Assembly: GCA_044223665.1 (NCBI GenBank)
Contig: JBGALT010000005.1
Span: 1 to 64,000, forward strand
Length of the DNA stretch: 64,000 nucleotides
Direction: 5' to 3'
Origin: JBBSAT01 sp044223665
GTDB lineage: Bacteria; Myxococcota_A; Polyangia; Polyangiales; Sandaracinaceae
Under the pieces are notes generated by a model, which saw nothing but the letters and a program-made list of their open reading frames with translations, was not told the origin of the DNA and ran no database searches. Position numbers and translations under genes: made by a program. Below, piece by piece: positions 10,888-20,112 of the stretch; the stretch's first letter is position 1, and the number at the start of each line of letters is the position of its first letter.

Positions 10888-12275
10888 GGCGACAGAACGA
10901 CGCCGTCCGGGGAGGCGACGAGGGGCGAGGGGGCCGCGACCATGCACGGCGCACCGCCCGGGCAGTGCTGGGTCGACGGCATCGTGTCGAGGCGGCCCCA
11001 CACCACGAGCTCGTCGCCGATGCGGCCGGTGGCGGCGAAGCGCGATGTCTCGGAGAGCTGGTCGAGCGCGGGAACGCTCGGAAGCGCGGTCGGGCACTCG
11101 AGGCGCTCGCGCGGGACGACGACGACAGGCGCGTTCGGATCGGGAACTAGCACGCGATCATGGGCGAGCGGCCAAGGCCGCACCTGGGAGCGGCTGCTCG
11201 CGTGCCACCACGCGCCGTGCTCCGGATCGAAGAACGCGAGGCCGCGGGGCTCGGCGCGCGACGTCGCGCCGCGCGGGAGCTCGCGCACCATCAGCGTATG
11301 CCCGGTCCAGGCGAGGTCCTCGGCGAAGACGCCGGAGACCACGATGTCGGGCGCGTCGGTCGAGGGGATCGCGACCCATCGATCGGCGATCGCGTCGAGC
11401 AGGCCGCCGTCGTTCAGGAAGAGGGTCGTGCCTCGCTCGTTCGTGCCACTGAAGAGCACGGCGCCGTCCTCCGTGGCGAGCGCCATCGGCGCCAGTCGCG
11501 GGGACGGCATCCCGTCGGTCGTGAGCGTGCGCCACTCGTCCGCCTCCACGTCGTAGACGGCGGCGGTGCGTGCCTCGAGGTCGACCGCGACGATGGAGCC
11601 GGCGACCGCGACGAGCGCGGCTCCGCGCGCGAGCGAGGGCGCGCCGCGCATGCTCACGGGGCTCCACGTGTCCTCGGCCACCTCGTAGCGACCGGCGAGC
11701 GTGCCAGTGAAGGTGAGGAACACGAGCGCGCGGCGCGTGCCGACGGCGCGAGCGTTCAGCACACCTTCGGGCACGCGCGTGGCGTGCCGCCAGCGATCGC
11801 CACGGACGTCGAGGATCGCCAACGAGGTTCCGGGCCCGGCGTTTCCGTCCGCCCACGTGACGACCGCGTAGTCGTCCGTCGACGAGTACGAAGGTGCCGC
11901 CAGTGGCCCGGGCCCGCGCGTGAAGCTGCCGTACCGCGGCGCTCCCTCGCTCGGCAGCGGCGCCCATCGATCGGTCACGGGGTCGAAGCTCTCGCCCTGC
12001 TCGGTCGCGCCGTCCGCGTGCACAAGCACGACGAGGCGGCCTGCCGCGAACAGCGCCTGCGTCTCGTCCGCGGTGCCCCCCGGCACGACGAACGAAGGTC
12101 GGGGCATCGCGCGCGCAGTCGGCGGCCGGCAGCCAGGAGGCGGCGCCGGCACCGAGCGGCCACGCGCGGGCTCGGCCTCCGTCGCTTCGGAGCGACGCTC
12201 GGAATGGACCGTGGCGGCACCGCAGCCGACCGCGAGCCCGAGAAACGATGCGAGAACCGCACGCGATGAGCTCAT
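10884..12275 (-). CDS. Kelch-like beta-propeller lipoprotein
   Basis: A 463-residue protein with a lipoprotein signal (lipobox AVGC). The body contains repeated units of the Kelch kind: FDPVTDRWAPLPSEGAPR, YEVAEDTWSPVSMRGAPS, YDVEADEWRTLTTDGMPS and FFDPEHGAWWHASS. Each pairs a variable strand with a Trp and a small turn. This predicts a beta-propeller displayed on the cell surface. Binding partner unknown. The gene is on the same strand as folA, 54 bases downstream of it, but with its own signal peptide and no sign of shared function. Confidence 0.82.
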   Translation of the reverse strand: MSSSRAVLASFLGLAVGCGAATVHSERRSEATEAEPARGRSVPAPPPGCRPPTARAMPRPSFVVPGGTADETQALFAAGRLVVLVHADGATEQGESFDPVTDRWAPLPSEGAPRYGSFTRGPGPLAAPSYSSTDDYAVVTWADGNAGPGTSLAILDVRGDRWRHATRVPEGVLNARAVGTRRALVFLTFTGTLAGRYEVAEDTWSPVSMRGAPSLARGAALVAVAGSIVAVDLEARTAAVYDVEADEWRTLTTDGMPSPRLAPMALATEDGAVLFSGTNERGTTLFLNDGGLLDAIADRWVAIPSTDAPDIVVSGVFAEDLAWTGHTLMVRELPRGATSRAEPRGLAFFDPEHGAWWHASSRSQVRPWPLAHDRVLVPDPNAPVVVVPRERLECPTALPSVPALDQLSETSRFAATGRIGDELVVWGRLDTMPSTQHCPGGAPCMVAAPSPLVASPDGVVLSP

Positions 12276-12329
12276 GGACCTGAAGACGATCCTCTCCCCG
12301 AGGCGATCTACGGCACCGCTCGCGCTCGG

Positions 12330-12821
12330 CTACGCGCGCTCGTACCAGACGATGTCGAACGCGTGCGCGTGCTTGCCGTCGGCGTCGTGGTGCTGGCGGC
12401 GCACCTCGTGGAATCTCGTCTCGTCCCATTCGGGGAAGAAGGCTTCCGCGTCGGGCGCGGCGTCGACGTGCGTGAGGGTCAGCTTCGTCGCGCGCGGAAG
12501 AAAGAGCGCGTAGATCTCGCCGCCGCCGATGATCATCACCTCGGGCGCATCGCCTGCTGCGGCGAGGGCCTCGTCGACGGTGCGCACGACGGTGCAGCCC
12601 TCGATCGGCCCGCTCGTGCGCGAGAGCACGATGTTGTGCCGCCCCGGCAGGGGCTTGCCGACGGTGTCGTAGGTCTTGCGGCCCTGCACGATCGGCTTGT
12701 GCAGCGTCTCGCGCTTGAAGTGCGCGAAGTCGTCGGGCAGGCGCCACGGCAGGCGCCCGTCGGCGTAGCCGATCGCGCGGTTCGTTCCGATCGCGGCGAT
12801 GAGCGTGATGTCCTGCGCCAT
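12330..12821 (-). CDS. folA: dihydrofolate reductase
   Basis: Reduces dihydrofolate to tetrahydrofolate with NADPH. The 163 residues start with LIAAIGTNRAIGYADGRLPWRLPDDFAHFK, which contains the substrate-binding Trp and Asp region, then GRKTYDTVGKPLPGRHNIVLSR for cofactor binding, and IIGGGEIYALFLP with the double Gly of the nucleotide site. The length is standard. It follows thyA by five bases, so both are almost certainly one transcript. ThyA produces dihydrofolate and FolA recycles it. Confidence 0.97.
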   Translation of the reverse strand: MAQDITLIAAIGTNRAIGYADGRLPWRLPDDFAHFKRETLHKPIVQGRKTYDTVGKPLPGRHNIVLSRTSGPIEGCTVVRTVDEALAAAGDAPEVMIIGGGEIYALFLPRATKLTLTHVDAAPDAEAFFPEWDETRFHEVRRQHHDADGKHAHAFDIVWYERA

Positions 12822-12826
12822 CGGGC

Positions 12827-13621
12827 CTACACCGCGACGGGCGCGCGAATCGCCGGGTGCGGGTCGTAGCCCTCGATCGCGAGGTGCTCGAAGCGCACGT
12901 CGTCGACGCGCGTGACGCTCGGATCGATCGAGAGGCGCGGCAGCGCACGCGGCGCGCGCTTCAGCTGCTCGTCGGCCTGTTCGAGGTGGTTCAGATAGAG
13001 GTGCACGTCGCCGAAGCTGTGCACGAAGTCGCCGACCTCGAGCCCGACCTCGCGCGCCACCAGGTGCGTGAGCAGCGCGTAGCTCGCGAGGTTGAAGGGC
13101 ACGCCGAGGAAGACGTCGGCGCTACGCTGGTAGAGCTGGCAGCTGAGCTTGCCGTCCGCCACGTAGAACTGGAACAGCGCGTGGCAGGGCTGGAGGGCCA
13201 TCTTCGGCAGGTCCGCCACGTTCCACGCCGAGACCACCAGGCGCCGCGAGTCGGGGCTCTTCTTCAGATCGGCGATCACCTGCGCGATCTGGTCGACCTC
13301 GCCGCCCTCGGGCTTCTTCCAGTGGCGCCACTGCACGCCGTAGACCGGGCCGAGCTCGCCGTTCGCGTCGGCCCACTCGTCCCAGATCGAGACGCCGTTC
13401 TCGCGCAGGTAGCGGACGTTCGTCTCGCCGCGCAGAAACCACAGGAGCTCGTGCGCGACGCTCTTCCAGTGGACCTTCTTCGTGGTCAACAGCGGGAAGC
13501 CCTGCGCGAGATCGACGCGGATCTGCGCCCCGAACAGCGAGAGCGTGCCGGTGCCGGTGCGATCGCCCTTCTTCGCGCCGCGCGTCCGGATGTCGTGCAG
13601 GAGCTCGAGGTACGAGCGCAT
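12827..13621 (-). CDS. thyA: thymidylate synthase
   Basis: Makes dTMP from dUMP using methylene-tetrahydrofolate. The 264-residue product has the same length as the E. coli enzyme. Visible blocks are DRTGTGTLSLFGAQ for phosphate binding, the catalytic Cys in LQPCHALFQFYV, QRSADVFLGVPFNLASYALL, and FGDVHLYLNH. The ATG at 13621 gives the family N-terminus MRSYLELL; an open extension to 13687 lacks homology. It stands immediately upstream of folA. Confidence 0.97.
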   Translation of the reverse strand: MRSYLELLHDIRTRGAKKGDRTGTGTLSLFGAQIRVDLAQGFPLLTTKKVHWKSVAHELLWFLRGETNVRYLRENGVSIWDEWADANGELGPVYGVQWRHWKKPEGGEVDQIAQVIADLKKSPDSRRLVVSAWNVADLPKMALQPCHALFQFYVADGKLSCQLYQRSADVFLGVPFNLASYALLTHLVAREVGLEVGDFVHSFGDVHLYLNHLEQADEQLKRAPRALPRLSIDPSVTRVDDVRFEHLAIEGYDPHPAIRAPVAV

Positions 13622-13719
13622 CGCGGGCCTACCTATCTGCGGAGTCGGGTCTGTCCGAGCCGCGAGTCCGAGCCGGAACGGGGGCACGGGGCGAGGACCG
13701 CTCAGGCCCTCGCAGAGAC

Positions 13720-14244
13720 TCAGTTCGCGACCGGAGCCGGGAACACGTGCCGCTCACCCGGCTCGCCGACGAGATCGGCGAGACCGACCTCGTTCTTCTC
13801 GTCGATGTCGTAGGGCACGTAGCAGGACACCGGCTCCTCGACGACGTGCTCCATCGAGATCGCGATCGCGGCCGTCGTCGCCTGCTCTTCTTCGTCCTCG
13901 AGCGTCACGTCGGCGACGATCGCCGTCGCCACCAGCTCGGCGGCGCGCTCCTTGAGCGAGGCGCGCAGGCTCGCGACCACGGCGTCCGGATCGGGCGACT
14001 CGCCATCGGCCGGCGTGTCGCCTCCGTCCGAGCCGAGGTGCACGATCTCGCCGTCCTGGCGCAGCGCGAGCGCGAAGGGATCGAACTCGCCGTGCTCGGC
14101 CAGGAGCTCGGCGGCGATCTCGACGGCGCCGTTGAGGAGCTCGTTGAGCTGGCCGCGCGGCGAGCTCGGATCGAGCTCCTCGCCGTCGTGCTCGTGGTCG
14201 CAGTTCTCGTCGTGCTCGTGATCGGAATCGTCGCCGTGGGCCAT
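13720..14244 (-). CDS. hypothetical acidic protein with His/Asp-rich N-terminus
   Basis: A 174-residue soluble, strongly acidic protein. Residues 4-20 alternate His, Asp and Glu (DDSDHEHDENCDHEHD), which would bind divalent metal. The remainder contains a helical segment LLNGAVEIAAELLAEHG and a conserved-looking block VATAIVADVTLEDEEEQ. Similar helix-strand patterns occur in uncharacterised myxobacterial proteins, but I cannot assign a function. It lies between the TPR lipoprotein and thyA on one strand, so it may share their transcript. Confidence 0.72.
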   Translation of the reverse strand: MAHGDDSDHEHDENCDHEHDGEELDPSSPRGQLNELLNGAVEIAAELLAEHGEFDPFALALRQDGEIVHLGSDGGDTPADGESPDPDAVVASLRASLKERAAELVATAIVADVTLEDEEEQATTAAIAISMEHVVEEPVSCYVPYDIDEKNEVGLADLVGEPGERHVFPAPVAN

Positions 14245-14304
14245 CGCTCGGCGAGCCTAGACCCAAAGATCGCAGCGGTCGAACGGCCCCTGCGCCAGCG
14301 CGAG

Positions 14305-15432
14305 CTACGAGCTCGAGGGCGCGCTCGGCGCCATCTCGGCGCCGATGTCCGTCACGTATTGTTGCGCACGCTCGCGCTGTGGCGCGTTGCCCGGCGCGAC
14401 CTCGAGGTAGCGCTGGAACATCTCGCGCGCGTGCGGGCGGTCGTCCATGAACTCGGCGAGCAGGACGCCCATGTTGTAGAGCGCGCCCGCGTGCGTGGGC
14501 TGCGCGTCGAGCACCGCCTGGTAGGCGCGCCGCGCCTCGGCGTTGTGGCCCTGGCCCCGGAGCGCGATCCCCAGATCGACGCGGGCGTCGAGGTCGTCGG
14601 GATCGGCCTCGACGACGGCCTGGTAGTGCTGCGCCGCGCCCGCGTAGTCGCCGGCATGCAGGAGCACCGAGCCCTGGTTCAGGTGCGCGGGCGCGTAGCT
14701 CGCATCGAGCGCGATCGCGCGGTCGAATTCCTCGAACGCGGCCTGCGTGTCGCCGCGCCCGAGCTGCACGAGGCCGAGGTCGTTGCGCAGCTCGGCGGTG
14801 TCGCCGAGATCGAGCGCCTTGCGGATCACCAGCTCGGCCACGTCGTACTGCTCGCGCGCGCGGTAGACGCGCCCCACCTCGGCCAGCGCGCGCGCGCTCG
14901 AGGGCTCGCGGATCAGCACCTCGCGCGCCTGCTCGAGCGCGCCGTCGTAGTCCCCGCGCTCGCGCAGGATCGTGGCGAGCGACATCCGGGCCGGGAGCTC
15001 GTCCGGATGCGTGCTCACGTAGCTGCGCAAGAGATCGGCCGCCGCGTCGCGATCGCCGAGCGCGTGCCGCACCTCGGCGAGCGCCACGAGCACCTCGGAC
15101 GCCTCGGGCGCCGCCGTGCGGGCGGTCTCGAACTGGGTGGCGGCGGCCTGGAGATCGCCACCGCGCCGGTCGAGCACGCCGAGCTGGTAGTGCGCCTCCC
15201 AGAGGCCCGCGTCGATGCCGAGCGCGGTCTCGAAGTGGTCGCGGGCGCGGCGCTCGGCGGCGCGACCCGTGTGCTCCAGCTCGCGAACGCCCGCCTGGAA
15301 CTCGCGGACCGCCTCGGGATCGAGCACGGCCTGCTGGGTCGTGGGGGTCGTCGTCGTGTCCGTCTCGGCGGCGGCACCGCCACAGCCGGCGAGGGCGAGG
15401 AAGATCGCGAGACCGAGGCGGGAGCGCACCAC
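14305..15432 (-). CDS. TPR-repeat lipoprotein
   Basis: A 375-residue protein with a lipoprotein signal (lipobox ALAGC) and about eight tetratricopeptide repeats covering residues 60-350. Examples are WEAHYQLGVLDRRGGDLQAA, AELRNDLGLVQLGRGDTQAA and APAHLNQGSVLLHAGDYAGA. It is probably a periplasm-facing scaffold. Two GTG codons in tandem (15432, 15429) can start it; TATGCT lies six bases before the first, as at the secreted protein starting at 10832, which favours 15432. A longer frame upstream overlaps the divergent globin gene and is not real. Confidence 0.85.
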   Translation of the reverse strand: MVRSRLGLAIFLALAGCGGAAAETDTTTTPTTQQAVLDPEAVREFQAGVRELEHTGRAAERRARDHFETALGIDAGLWEAHYQLGVLDRRGGDLQAAATQFETARTAAPEASEVLVALAEVRHALGDRDAAADLLRSYVSTHPDELPARMSLATILRERGDYDGALEQAREVLIREPSSARALAEVGRVYRAREQYDVAELVIRKALDLGDTAELRNDLGLVQLGRGDTQAAFEEFDRAIALDASYAPAHLNQGSVLLHAGDYAGAAQHYQAVVEADPDDLDARVDLGIALRGQGHNAEARRAYQAVLDAQPTHAGALYNMGVLLAEFMDDRPHAREMFQRYLEVAPGNAPQRERAQQYVTDIGAEMAPSAPSSS

Positions 15433-15489
15433 GGGCGGAGCATACCAGACCACGTTGCGGACGGGCCTTCCCTGGCGCATCACGTCGGG

Positions 15490-15888
15490 ATGGAGCCGTC
15501 TTCGTTCGAGCGCGTGGGGGGTGAGGCCGGCCTCCGCGCGATCATCGACGACTTCGTCCAGCGGACGACGACCGACGTGATGATCGGGTTCTTCTTCGCG
15601 CGGGTGAGCCGCGAGCGCCTCGCCGAGATGGAGTACCAGCACGCCGCCGAGCACCTCGGCGCCGGCACGTCCTACGGGGGCCGCACGATGCGGCAGGCCC
15701 ACGGCGCGCACCGCATCATGGGCGGCCACTTCGCGCGGCGGCGCGAGATCCTGCGGCAGACGCTGGTCGCCCACGGGGTGCCGGACGACGTGCGGGAGGC
15801 GTGGCTCGCGCACGTCGACGGGCTGCGCGGCGAGATCACGCCCGACCCGGGCAGCGAGTGTGCGGGCAGCGCGCGAGAGCGAGGATGA
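15490..15888 (+). CDS. truncated haemoglobin-like protein
   Basis: A single-domain globin of 132 residues. FERVGGEAGLRAIIDDFVQRT is the start of the truncated globin fold; MIGFFFARV corresponds to the region around the B and C helices; and MRQAHGAHRIMGGHF carries candidate haem-ligand His residues. The C-terminal 20 residues are extra and low in complexity. Members bind haem and O2 or NO; the physiological role here is unknown. The IgGFc-binding-like gene follows after only seven bases, so the two are likely co-transcribed. Confidence 0.85.
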   Translation: MEPSSFERVGGEAGLRAIIDDFVQRTTTDVMIGFFFARVSRERLAEMEYQHAAEHLGAGTSYGGRTMRQAHGAHRIMGGHFARRREILRQTLVAHGVPDDVREAWLAHVDGLRGEITPDPGSECAGSARERG

Positions 15889-15895
15889 GGTGAAC

Positions 15896-17779
15896 ATGGG
15901 GGTGCGTCGACTGCTTATGGCCGAGCTCACGCTCCTCGCGCTCGCCGTCTCGGGCGCAGGCTGCCGCCGCGTGCCCAACGCGGGGGCCTTCCAGGATGGC
16001 GGGCCCAACCCCTGCGCGGCGCAGCCCGCGGGGCTGATCTGCTACGGCACCGAGGCGACGGAGTGCGACGGCCAGGGCCACGCGACCGCCCGCACGGACT
16101 GCTCCGCGTCGGGTCAGATCTGCGCGCCCGACGTGGGCTGCCGCGTCTGCGTGCCGCGGCAGGTCACCTGCGACGGAGAGACCGTCGTCCTCTGCAACGA
16201 GGACGGCACCGGACAGAGCACCGGGCAGACGTGCAACGTCGACGCGGGCCAGCACTGCAGCCCCGGAGGCTGCATCGATCTCTGCGCGCTCGCGATCGCC
16301 GATCACTCGTACATCGGCTGCGAGTACTTCCCGACGATCCTCCCGAACTCGGAGGTCGACCCGCGCTTCCACTTCGCGGTCGTGATCGCCAACCCGCAGC
16401 TGGTCTCGGCGCAGGTCACGATCCTGCAGGGCGAGAACGTCGTCGATCGCGTGGTGGTCGCGCCAGGCGGGCTCGCGGTGCGCGCGCTCGACTGGATCGA
16501 CGCGCTCCACGGCTCGAACGACGCGCCGGGCTCGGTGCTGGTCCCCGACGGCGCCTACCACCTCGTGTCCGACGTGCCCGTCACGGTGACCCAGTTCGAC
16601 GCGCTCGAGTACCAGCGCGACGAGACCTGTGAGTCGCTCGCGCCCGAGGACGGCTGCTTCTCCTACACCAACGACGCCTCGCTGCTCTTGCCCTCGCACG
16701 TGCTCACGGGCAGCTACCTCGTCATGGCGCGCGCCACGCACGTGCTCGACCGTCGCGATCTCGCCACCGGCACGATGACCCACAACGCGTCGCCCGGCTT
16801 CGCGACGATCGTCAACGTCGAGGACCACGCGATCGCGGTCGTCGTGCACTCGACGGCGTACACGATGCCTTCGGCGGACGGCTTGGTCCCGGCGCTGAGC
16901 CCGGGCGAAGACCACGAGTTCACTCTCGGGATCGGCGACGTGCTCGTGCTCGCGTCGGCCGATCCTGGCGCCGCGTGCCCGGGCGAGACGGCCCAGGACG
17001 TGGACGGCAACCGCGAGATCTCCTACTGCAACGCCGGTCCCGAGTTCGACCTCACGGGCACCGAGATCCGCAGCTACGAGCGCATCGCCGTCTTCGGCGG
17101 GCACAACTGCACGTTCGTCCCCTTCAATCGCTGGGCGTGCGACCACCTCGAGGAGCAGCTGTTCCCGGTCGAGTCGATGGGGCAGCAGCTCTTCGTGCCG
17201 GTCACCCATCCACTCCGGATGGGCGAGCCGAACCTGCTGCGCGTGGTCGCCGCGGGCGAGACGGCGCGCGTCACGTTCTCCCCTGCGCTCGAGGACGGAA
17301 CGACTTCGGTGGATCTCGTGCGCGGCCAGTACACCGAGCACGAGGTGCGCTCGGACGTGCTCGTGCAGTCGGATGCCCCGATCCTCGGCGCGCTCTACCT
17401 GGTCGGGCAGAACTACCTGGGGTTCGACACGATCGCGACGAGCCGGTTCGCGGTCGGCGACCCCGCGATGGCGCTCCTGGTTCCGACCGAGCAGTACCGG
17501 CGCAGCTACGCCTTCCTCGCGCCCGAGACGTACCCGCAGAGCTACGTCGGCGTCGCCGTGCCGACCGGCGGCCAGGTGTACCTCGACGGCGCGCCCATCA
17601 CCGGACAGCTCGAGCCGAGCACGGCGATGATGAGCTCGGGGCAGATCCGCATTCCCACCGGCCCGCACGCGATCAGCGGGGATCGCGCGTTCGGGATCTA
17701 CGTCTACGGCTTCGGCAGCTACACGAGCTACTTCGTGCCCGGCGGTCTCGACTTCCGCCCCATCACGCCGCCGTTCTGA
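15896..17779 (+). CDS. IgGFc-binding-like surface lipoprotein
   Basis: A 627-residue protein. The start is the ATG at 15896, preceded by GAGGTGAAC as ribosome site. The signal peptide ends in the lipobox SGAGC. Residues 40-150 are Cys-rich with short repeated modules (TECDGQGHATARTDCS, CDGETVVLCNEDGT). The rest, about 450 residues, matches the IgGFc-binding domain seen in myxobacterial surface proteins and the FCGBP name-giver, with motifs such as VPVTVTQFDALEYQ, LLLPSHVLTGSYLVMA and FGGHNCTFVPFNRWACDHLEEQLFPVESMGQQ. The role is probably adhesion or matrix binding. Confidence 0.88.
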   Translation: MGVRRLLMAELTLLALAVSGAGCRRVPNAGAFQDGGPNPCAAQPAGLICYGTEATECDGQGHATARTDCSASGQICAPDVGCRVCVPRQVTCDGETVVLCNEDGTGQSTGQTCNVDAGQHCSPGGCIDLCALAIADHSYIGCEYFPTILPNSEVDPRFHFAVVIANPQLVSAQVTILQGENVVDRVVVAPGGLAVRALDWIDALHGSNDAPGSVLVPDGAYHLVSDVPVTVTQFDALEYQRDETCESLAPEDGCFSYTNDASLLLPSHVLTGSYLVMARATHVLDRRDLATGTMTHNASPGFATIVNVEDHAIAVVVHSTAYTMPSADGLVPALSPGEDHEFTLGIGDVLVLASADPGAACPGETAQDVDGNREISYCNAGPEFDLTGTEIRSYERIAVFGGHNCTFVPFNRWACDHLEEQLFPVESMGQQLFVPVTHPLRMGEPNLLRVVAAGETARVTFSPALEDGTTSVDLVRGQYTEHEVRSDVLVQSDAPILGALYLVGQNYLGFDTIATSRFAVGDPAMALLVPTEQYRRSYAFLAPETYPQSYVGVAVPTGGQVYLDGAPITGQLEPSTAMMSSGQIRIPTGPHAISGDRAFGIYVYGFGSYTSYFVPGGLDFRPITPPF

Positions 17780-17782
17780 TCT

Positions 17783-18541
17783 TCAGGGGCGCTGAGCGCG
17801 CCCCTCGCCAGACCGGCAGAGCCGGATCTGGCTCACCCCGGCTCCGACTCGTCGCTGCGCTCCTCGCGCGCGAGAGACCGTCGCGATCGCGGCGGCGCTT
17901 TTCGCGGATCGAGCAGAGTCCTCGGCCCGCGCGTGCGCCTCGCCTCGTAGCAGAGCCTCCATGCACGCGCGCACGCGCGAGGCCGTCACGTGCTCGGGCG
18001 GGATCGGCGCGCCGACGCGGATCGTGACGGGCGCGCGGAAGCGACGCGGTCGCGTGCTCATCGGCTCACCGTGGGCACGGCTCATCCAGCTGCCGAACAG
18101 GCCGTCGACGACGACCGGAATCACCGGCACCGGGCGGCGCGCGACGATGCGCTCGAGGCCAGGGCGGATCTCGGAGAGCGATCCGTCCTCGCTCATCCGT
18201 CCCTCGGGGAACATCACCACGAGCTCGCCCTGCGCGAGCGCGGCGTCGATCGCCTCCATCGCTTCCGCCAGGCGTGCCGGGTCCTCCTTGGCCGGCGCGA
18301 TCGGGATCACGCGGCACGCGCCGAAGAAGGCGCGGAGCGCGGGATAGCGGAAGTGGTGCTGGTGCATCACGAAGCGCACCGGTCTTCCCATCGCGACCCC
18401 GGCGAACAAGAAGTCGTGGAAGGCGACGTGGCTCGAGAGGACGAGGGCGGCTCCGTGCGGCGGCACGTGCTCGCGCCCTTCGATCCGTAGTCGATAGGCG
18501 CCGTGCAGCAGCGCGCGCGCCGCGTGGCGCAGGCCGTTCAT
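17783..18541 (-). CDS. 1-acylglycerol-phosphate acyltransferase family protein (PlsC/Aas-like)
   Basis: A membrane-associated acyltransferase. It has the catalytic HVAFHD (H-X4-D) near residue 35, a glycerol-phosphate-binding RxxPIAP-type segment, and VVMFPEGRMSEDGSL, the version of the FPEG motif found in Aas-type lysophospholipid acyltransferases. The C-terminal 40 residues are Ala/Arg-rich and variable. I used the ATG at 18541; GTG codons at 18571, 18589 and 18667 would add basic N-terminal residues. An MFS gene is divergent on the other strand; in some bacteria Aas-like acyltransferases are fused or adjacent to a lysophospholipid MFS flippase, but the MFS here resembles sugar symporters. 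Confidence 0.82.
   Translation of the reverse strand: MNGLRHAARALLHGAYRLRIEGREHVPPHGAALVLSSHVAFHDFLFAGVAMGRPVRFVMHQHHFRYPALRAFFGACRVIPIAPAKEDPARLAEAMEAIDAALAQGELVVMFPEGRMSEDGSLSEIRPGLERIVARRPVPVIPVVVDGLFGSWMSRAHGEPMSTRPRRFRAPVTIRVGAPIPPEHVTASRVRACMEALLRGEAHARAEDSARSAKSAAAIATVSRARGAQRRVGAGVSQIRLCRSGEGRAQRP
17785..17805. terminator. shared hairpin between convergent genes
   Basis: A perfect 8-bp stem, AGGGGCGC (17785-17792) with GCGCCCCT (17798-17805), with a five-base loop, sits between the convergent IgGFc-binding-like and acyltransferase genes and overlaps the stop codon of the latter. No U-tract follows on either strand, so it may act with Rho. Confidence 0.5.
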
Positions 18542-18734
18542 CCAGACGCGATGGGCGAGGTCGTGAGGCACGAGGCGAGGCGCACGCACGGCGCGTACCG
18601 CGCGCGCTCGGCGGGCAGATCCCGACGTGTGCAGCGTGCTCGTCAGCGCGTGTGCACCGCGCTGCACATGCTGCGACCGACTGGGCAGATCACGGCGTCA
18701 TTCGAGCGGCCGCGATCCTGCGTGCGCTCGCGGG

Positions 18735-20093
18735 ATGAGCCGCGCGCGACGCTACGCCTTCGGGGCCTCGGGCCTGGCCGACAACGTCATCGGCACCTTC
18801 CTCGGCGTTCACCTCGTCGTGTTCTACACCGACGTCGTGCACCTGAGCCCGCTCTGGGTGAGCGCGGGCATGGCCGTCGCGGTGCTCTGGAGCGCGATCG
18901 CCGACCTCGCGATGGGCCGGCTCTCCGATCGCGCGCGGACGCGCTGGGGACGCCGCCGGCCCTTCGTGCTCGTCGGCGCCCTCCCGGTCGGGCTCGCGTT
19001 CGTGATGCTGCTCCATCCGCCCGAGGCGCTCTCGGGTGCCGCGCTCGGCGTCTACTTCACCTTCGCGCTGCTCTTGCTCTTCTCGGCGAAGACGACGGTG
19101 CAGGTGCCGGCGCTCTCGCTCCTGCCCGAGCTGGCCGCGACCGATCGCGAGCGGACGGCCCTCGCCGCCGCGCGCGAGCAGCTCGGCAACGTCGGCGACC
19201 TCGTCGGGCTGCTCGTCCCCGTCCTCTTCCTGCTCTTGCTCGGGGCCGACGCGCCCGACGCGCCGGCGAGCCGCGCCCGAGAGGCCTTCGGTCACGCGTC
19301 GATCGCGATGGGCGGGCTCGCCACGCTGGCGCTCCTGATCACCTACGCCGGCACCCGCGAGCGCGACGACGCACGCCCGGCGGCCCCGCTCTCGATGCGC
19401 GAGGCGCTCGGCGTGCTCCGCGCTCACGCGCCCTTCCGTGCCGTGCTCGCAGCAGCCGCGTGCGGTGCGCTCGCGCTCTCGTTCGTCCAGTCCCTGATCC
19501 TCTACGTGCTCATCCACGTCGTGCACGAGACGGATCCCGCGCTGCATCTGGCCGCGTTCGTGGTGAACGTGGTGGGCGCGATCGCCTCGTACCCGCTGTG
19601 GACGCGCCTGGCGGCCGCGCGCGGCGTGGCGAGCGCCTTCCGGACGAGCCTCGCGCTCTCGAGCCTCGTGTTCGTGTCGGTCTTCGCCATCGGTCCGGGC
19701 GATCGGGGGGCGCTCGCGCTCGTCATGGCCTTCGCCGGCGCGGCCAACGTCGGCTTCTGGACGCTGCTCCACGCGCTCAACGCCGAGTGCGCGGCCGAGG
19801 ACTCGGCGCAGTCCGGTGAGCGGCGCGAGGGGCTGTTCATGGGCTTCTCGGCACTGGTGAAGAAGCTCGCGATCGGCGGCGCCGGAGCGAGCGTCGGCCT
19901 CTGCCTGGCGGTCATCGGGTACGCCGAGGCGAGCGCGCCGAGCGCCGAGGTCGTCTTCCGCCTCCAGCTCCTGTTCGCCGTGCCGACGACGCTCCTCGTG
20001 CTGGCCGCGCTGTGGGTCTTCCGCGGGTACGAAGGCGGCAAGTGCCGTGCGCCTTCGGGCGCGTTCGGGATGGACGAGCAGGCGGCGCCATGA
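18735..20093 (+). CDS. MFS transporter, glycoside-pentoside-hexuronide (MelB-like) type
   Basis: A 452-residue inner-membrane carrier with about 12 hydrophobic helices. FGASGLADNVIGTFLGVHLVVFYTD near residue 10 and GRLSDRARTRWGRRRPFVLVGA near 65 are hallmarks of the MFS_2/GPH group, which couple sugar uptake to H+ or Na+. The long loop with Ala/Asp residues falls near the middle. The substrate cannot be told. The start at 18735 leaves out a basic upstream extension. The next gene begins 19 bases after the stop. Confidence 0.85.
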   Translation: MSRARRYAFGASGLADNVIGTFLGVHLVVFYTDVVHLSPLWVSAGMAVAVLWSAIADLAMGRLSDRARTRWGRRRPFVLVGALPVGLAFVMLLHPPEALSGAALGVYFTFALLLLFSAKTTVQVPALSLLPELAATDRERTALAAAREQLGNVGDLVGLLVPVLFLLLLGADAPDAPASRAREAFGHASIAMGGLATLALLITYAGTRERDDARPAAPLSMREALGVLRAHAPFRAVLAAAACGALALSFVQSLILYVLIHVVHETDPALHLAAFVVNVVGAIASYPLWTRLAAARGVASAFRTSLALSSLVFVSVFAIGPGDRGALALVMAFAGAANVGFWTLLHALNAECAAEDSAQSGERREGLFMGFSALVKKLAIGGAGASVGLCLAVIGYAEASAPSAEVVFRLQLLFAVPTTLLVLAALWVFRGYEGGKCRAPSGAFGMDEQAAP

Positions 20094-20112
20094 CAGCGTC
20101 GCCGCGCTCGAG

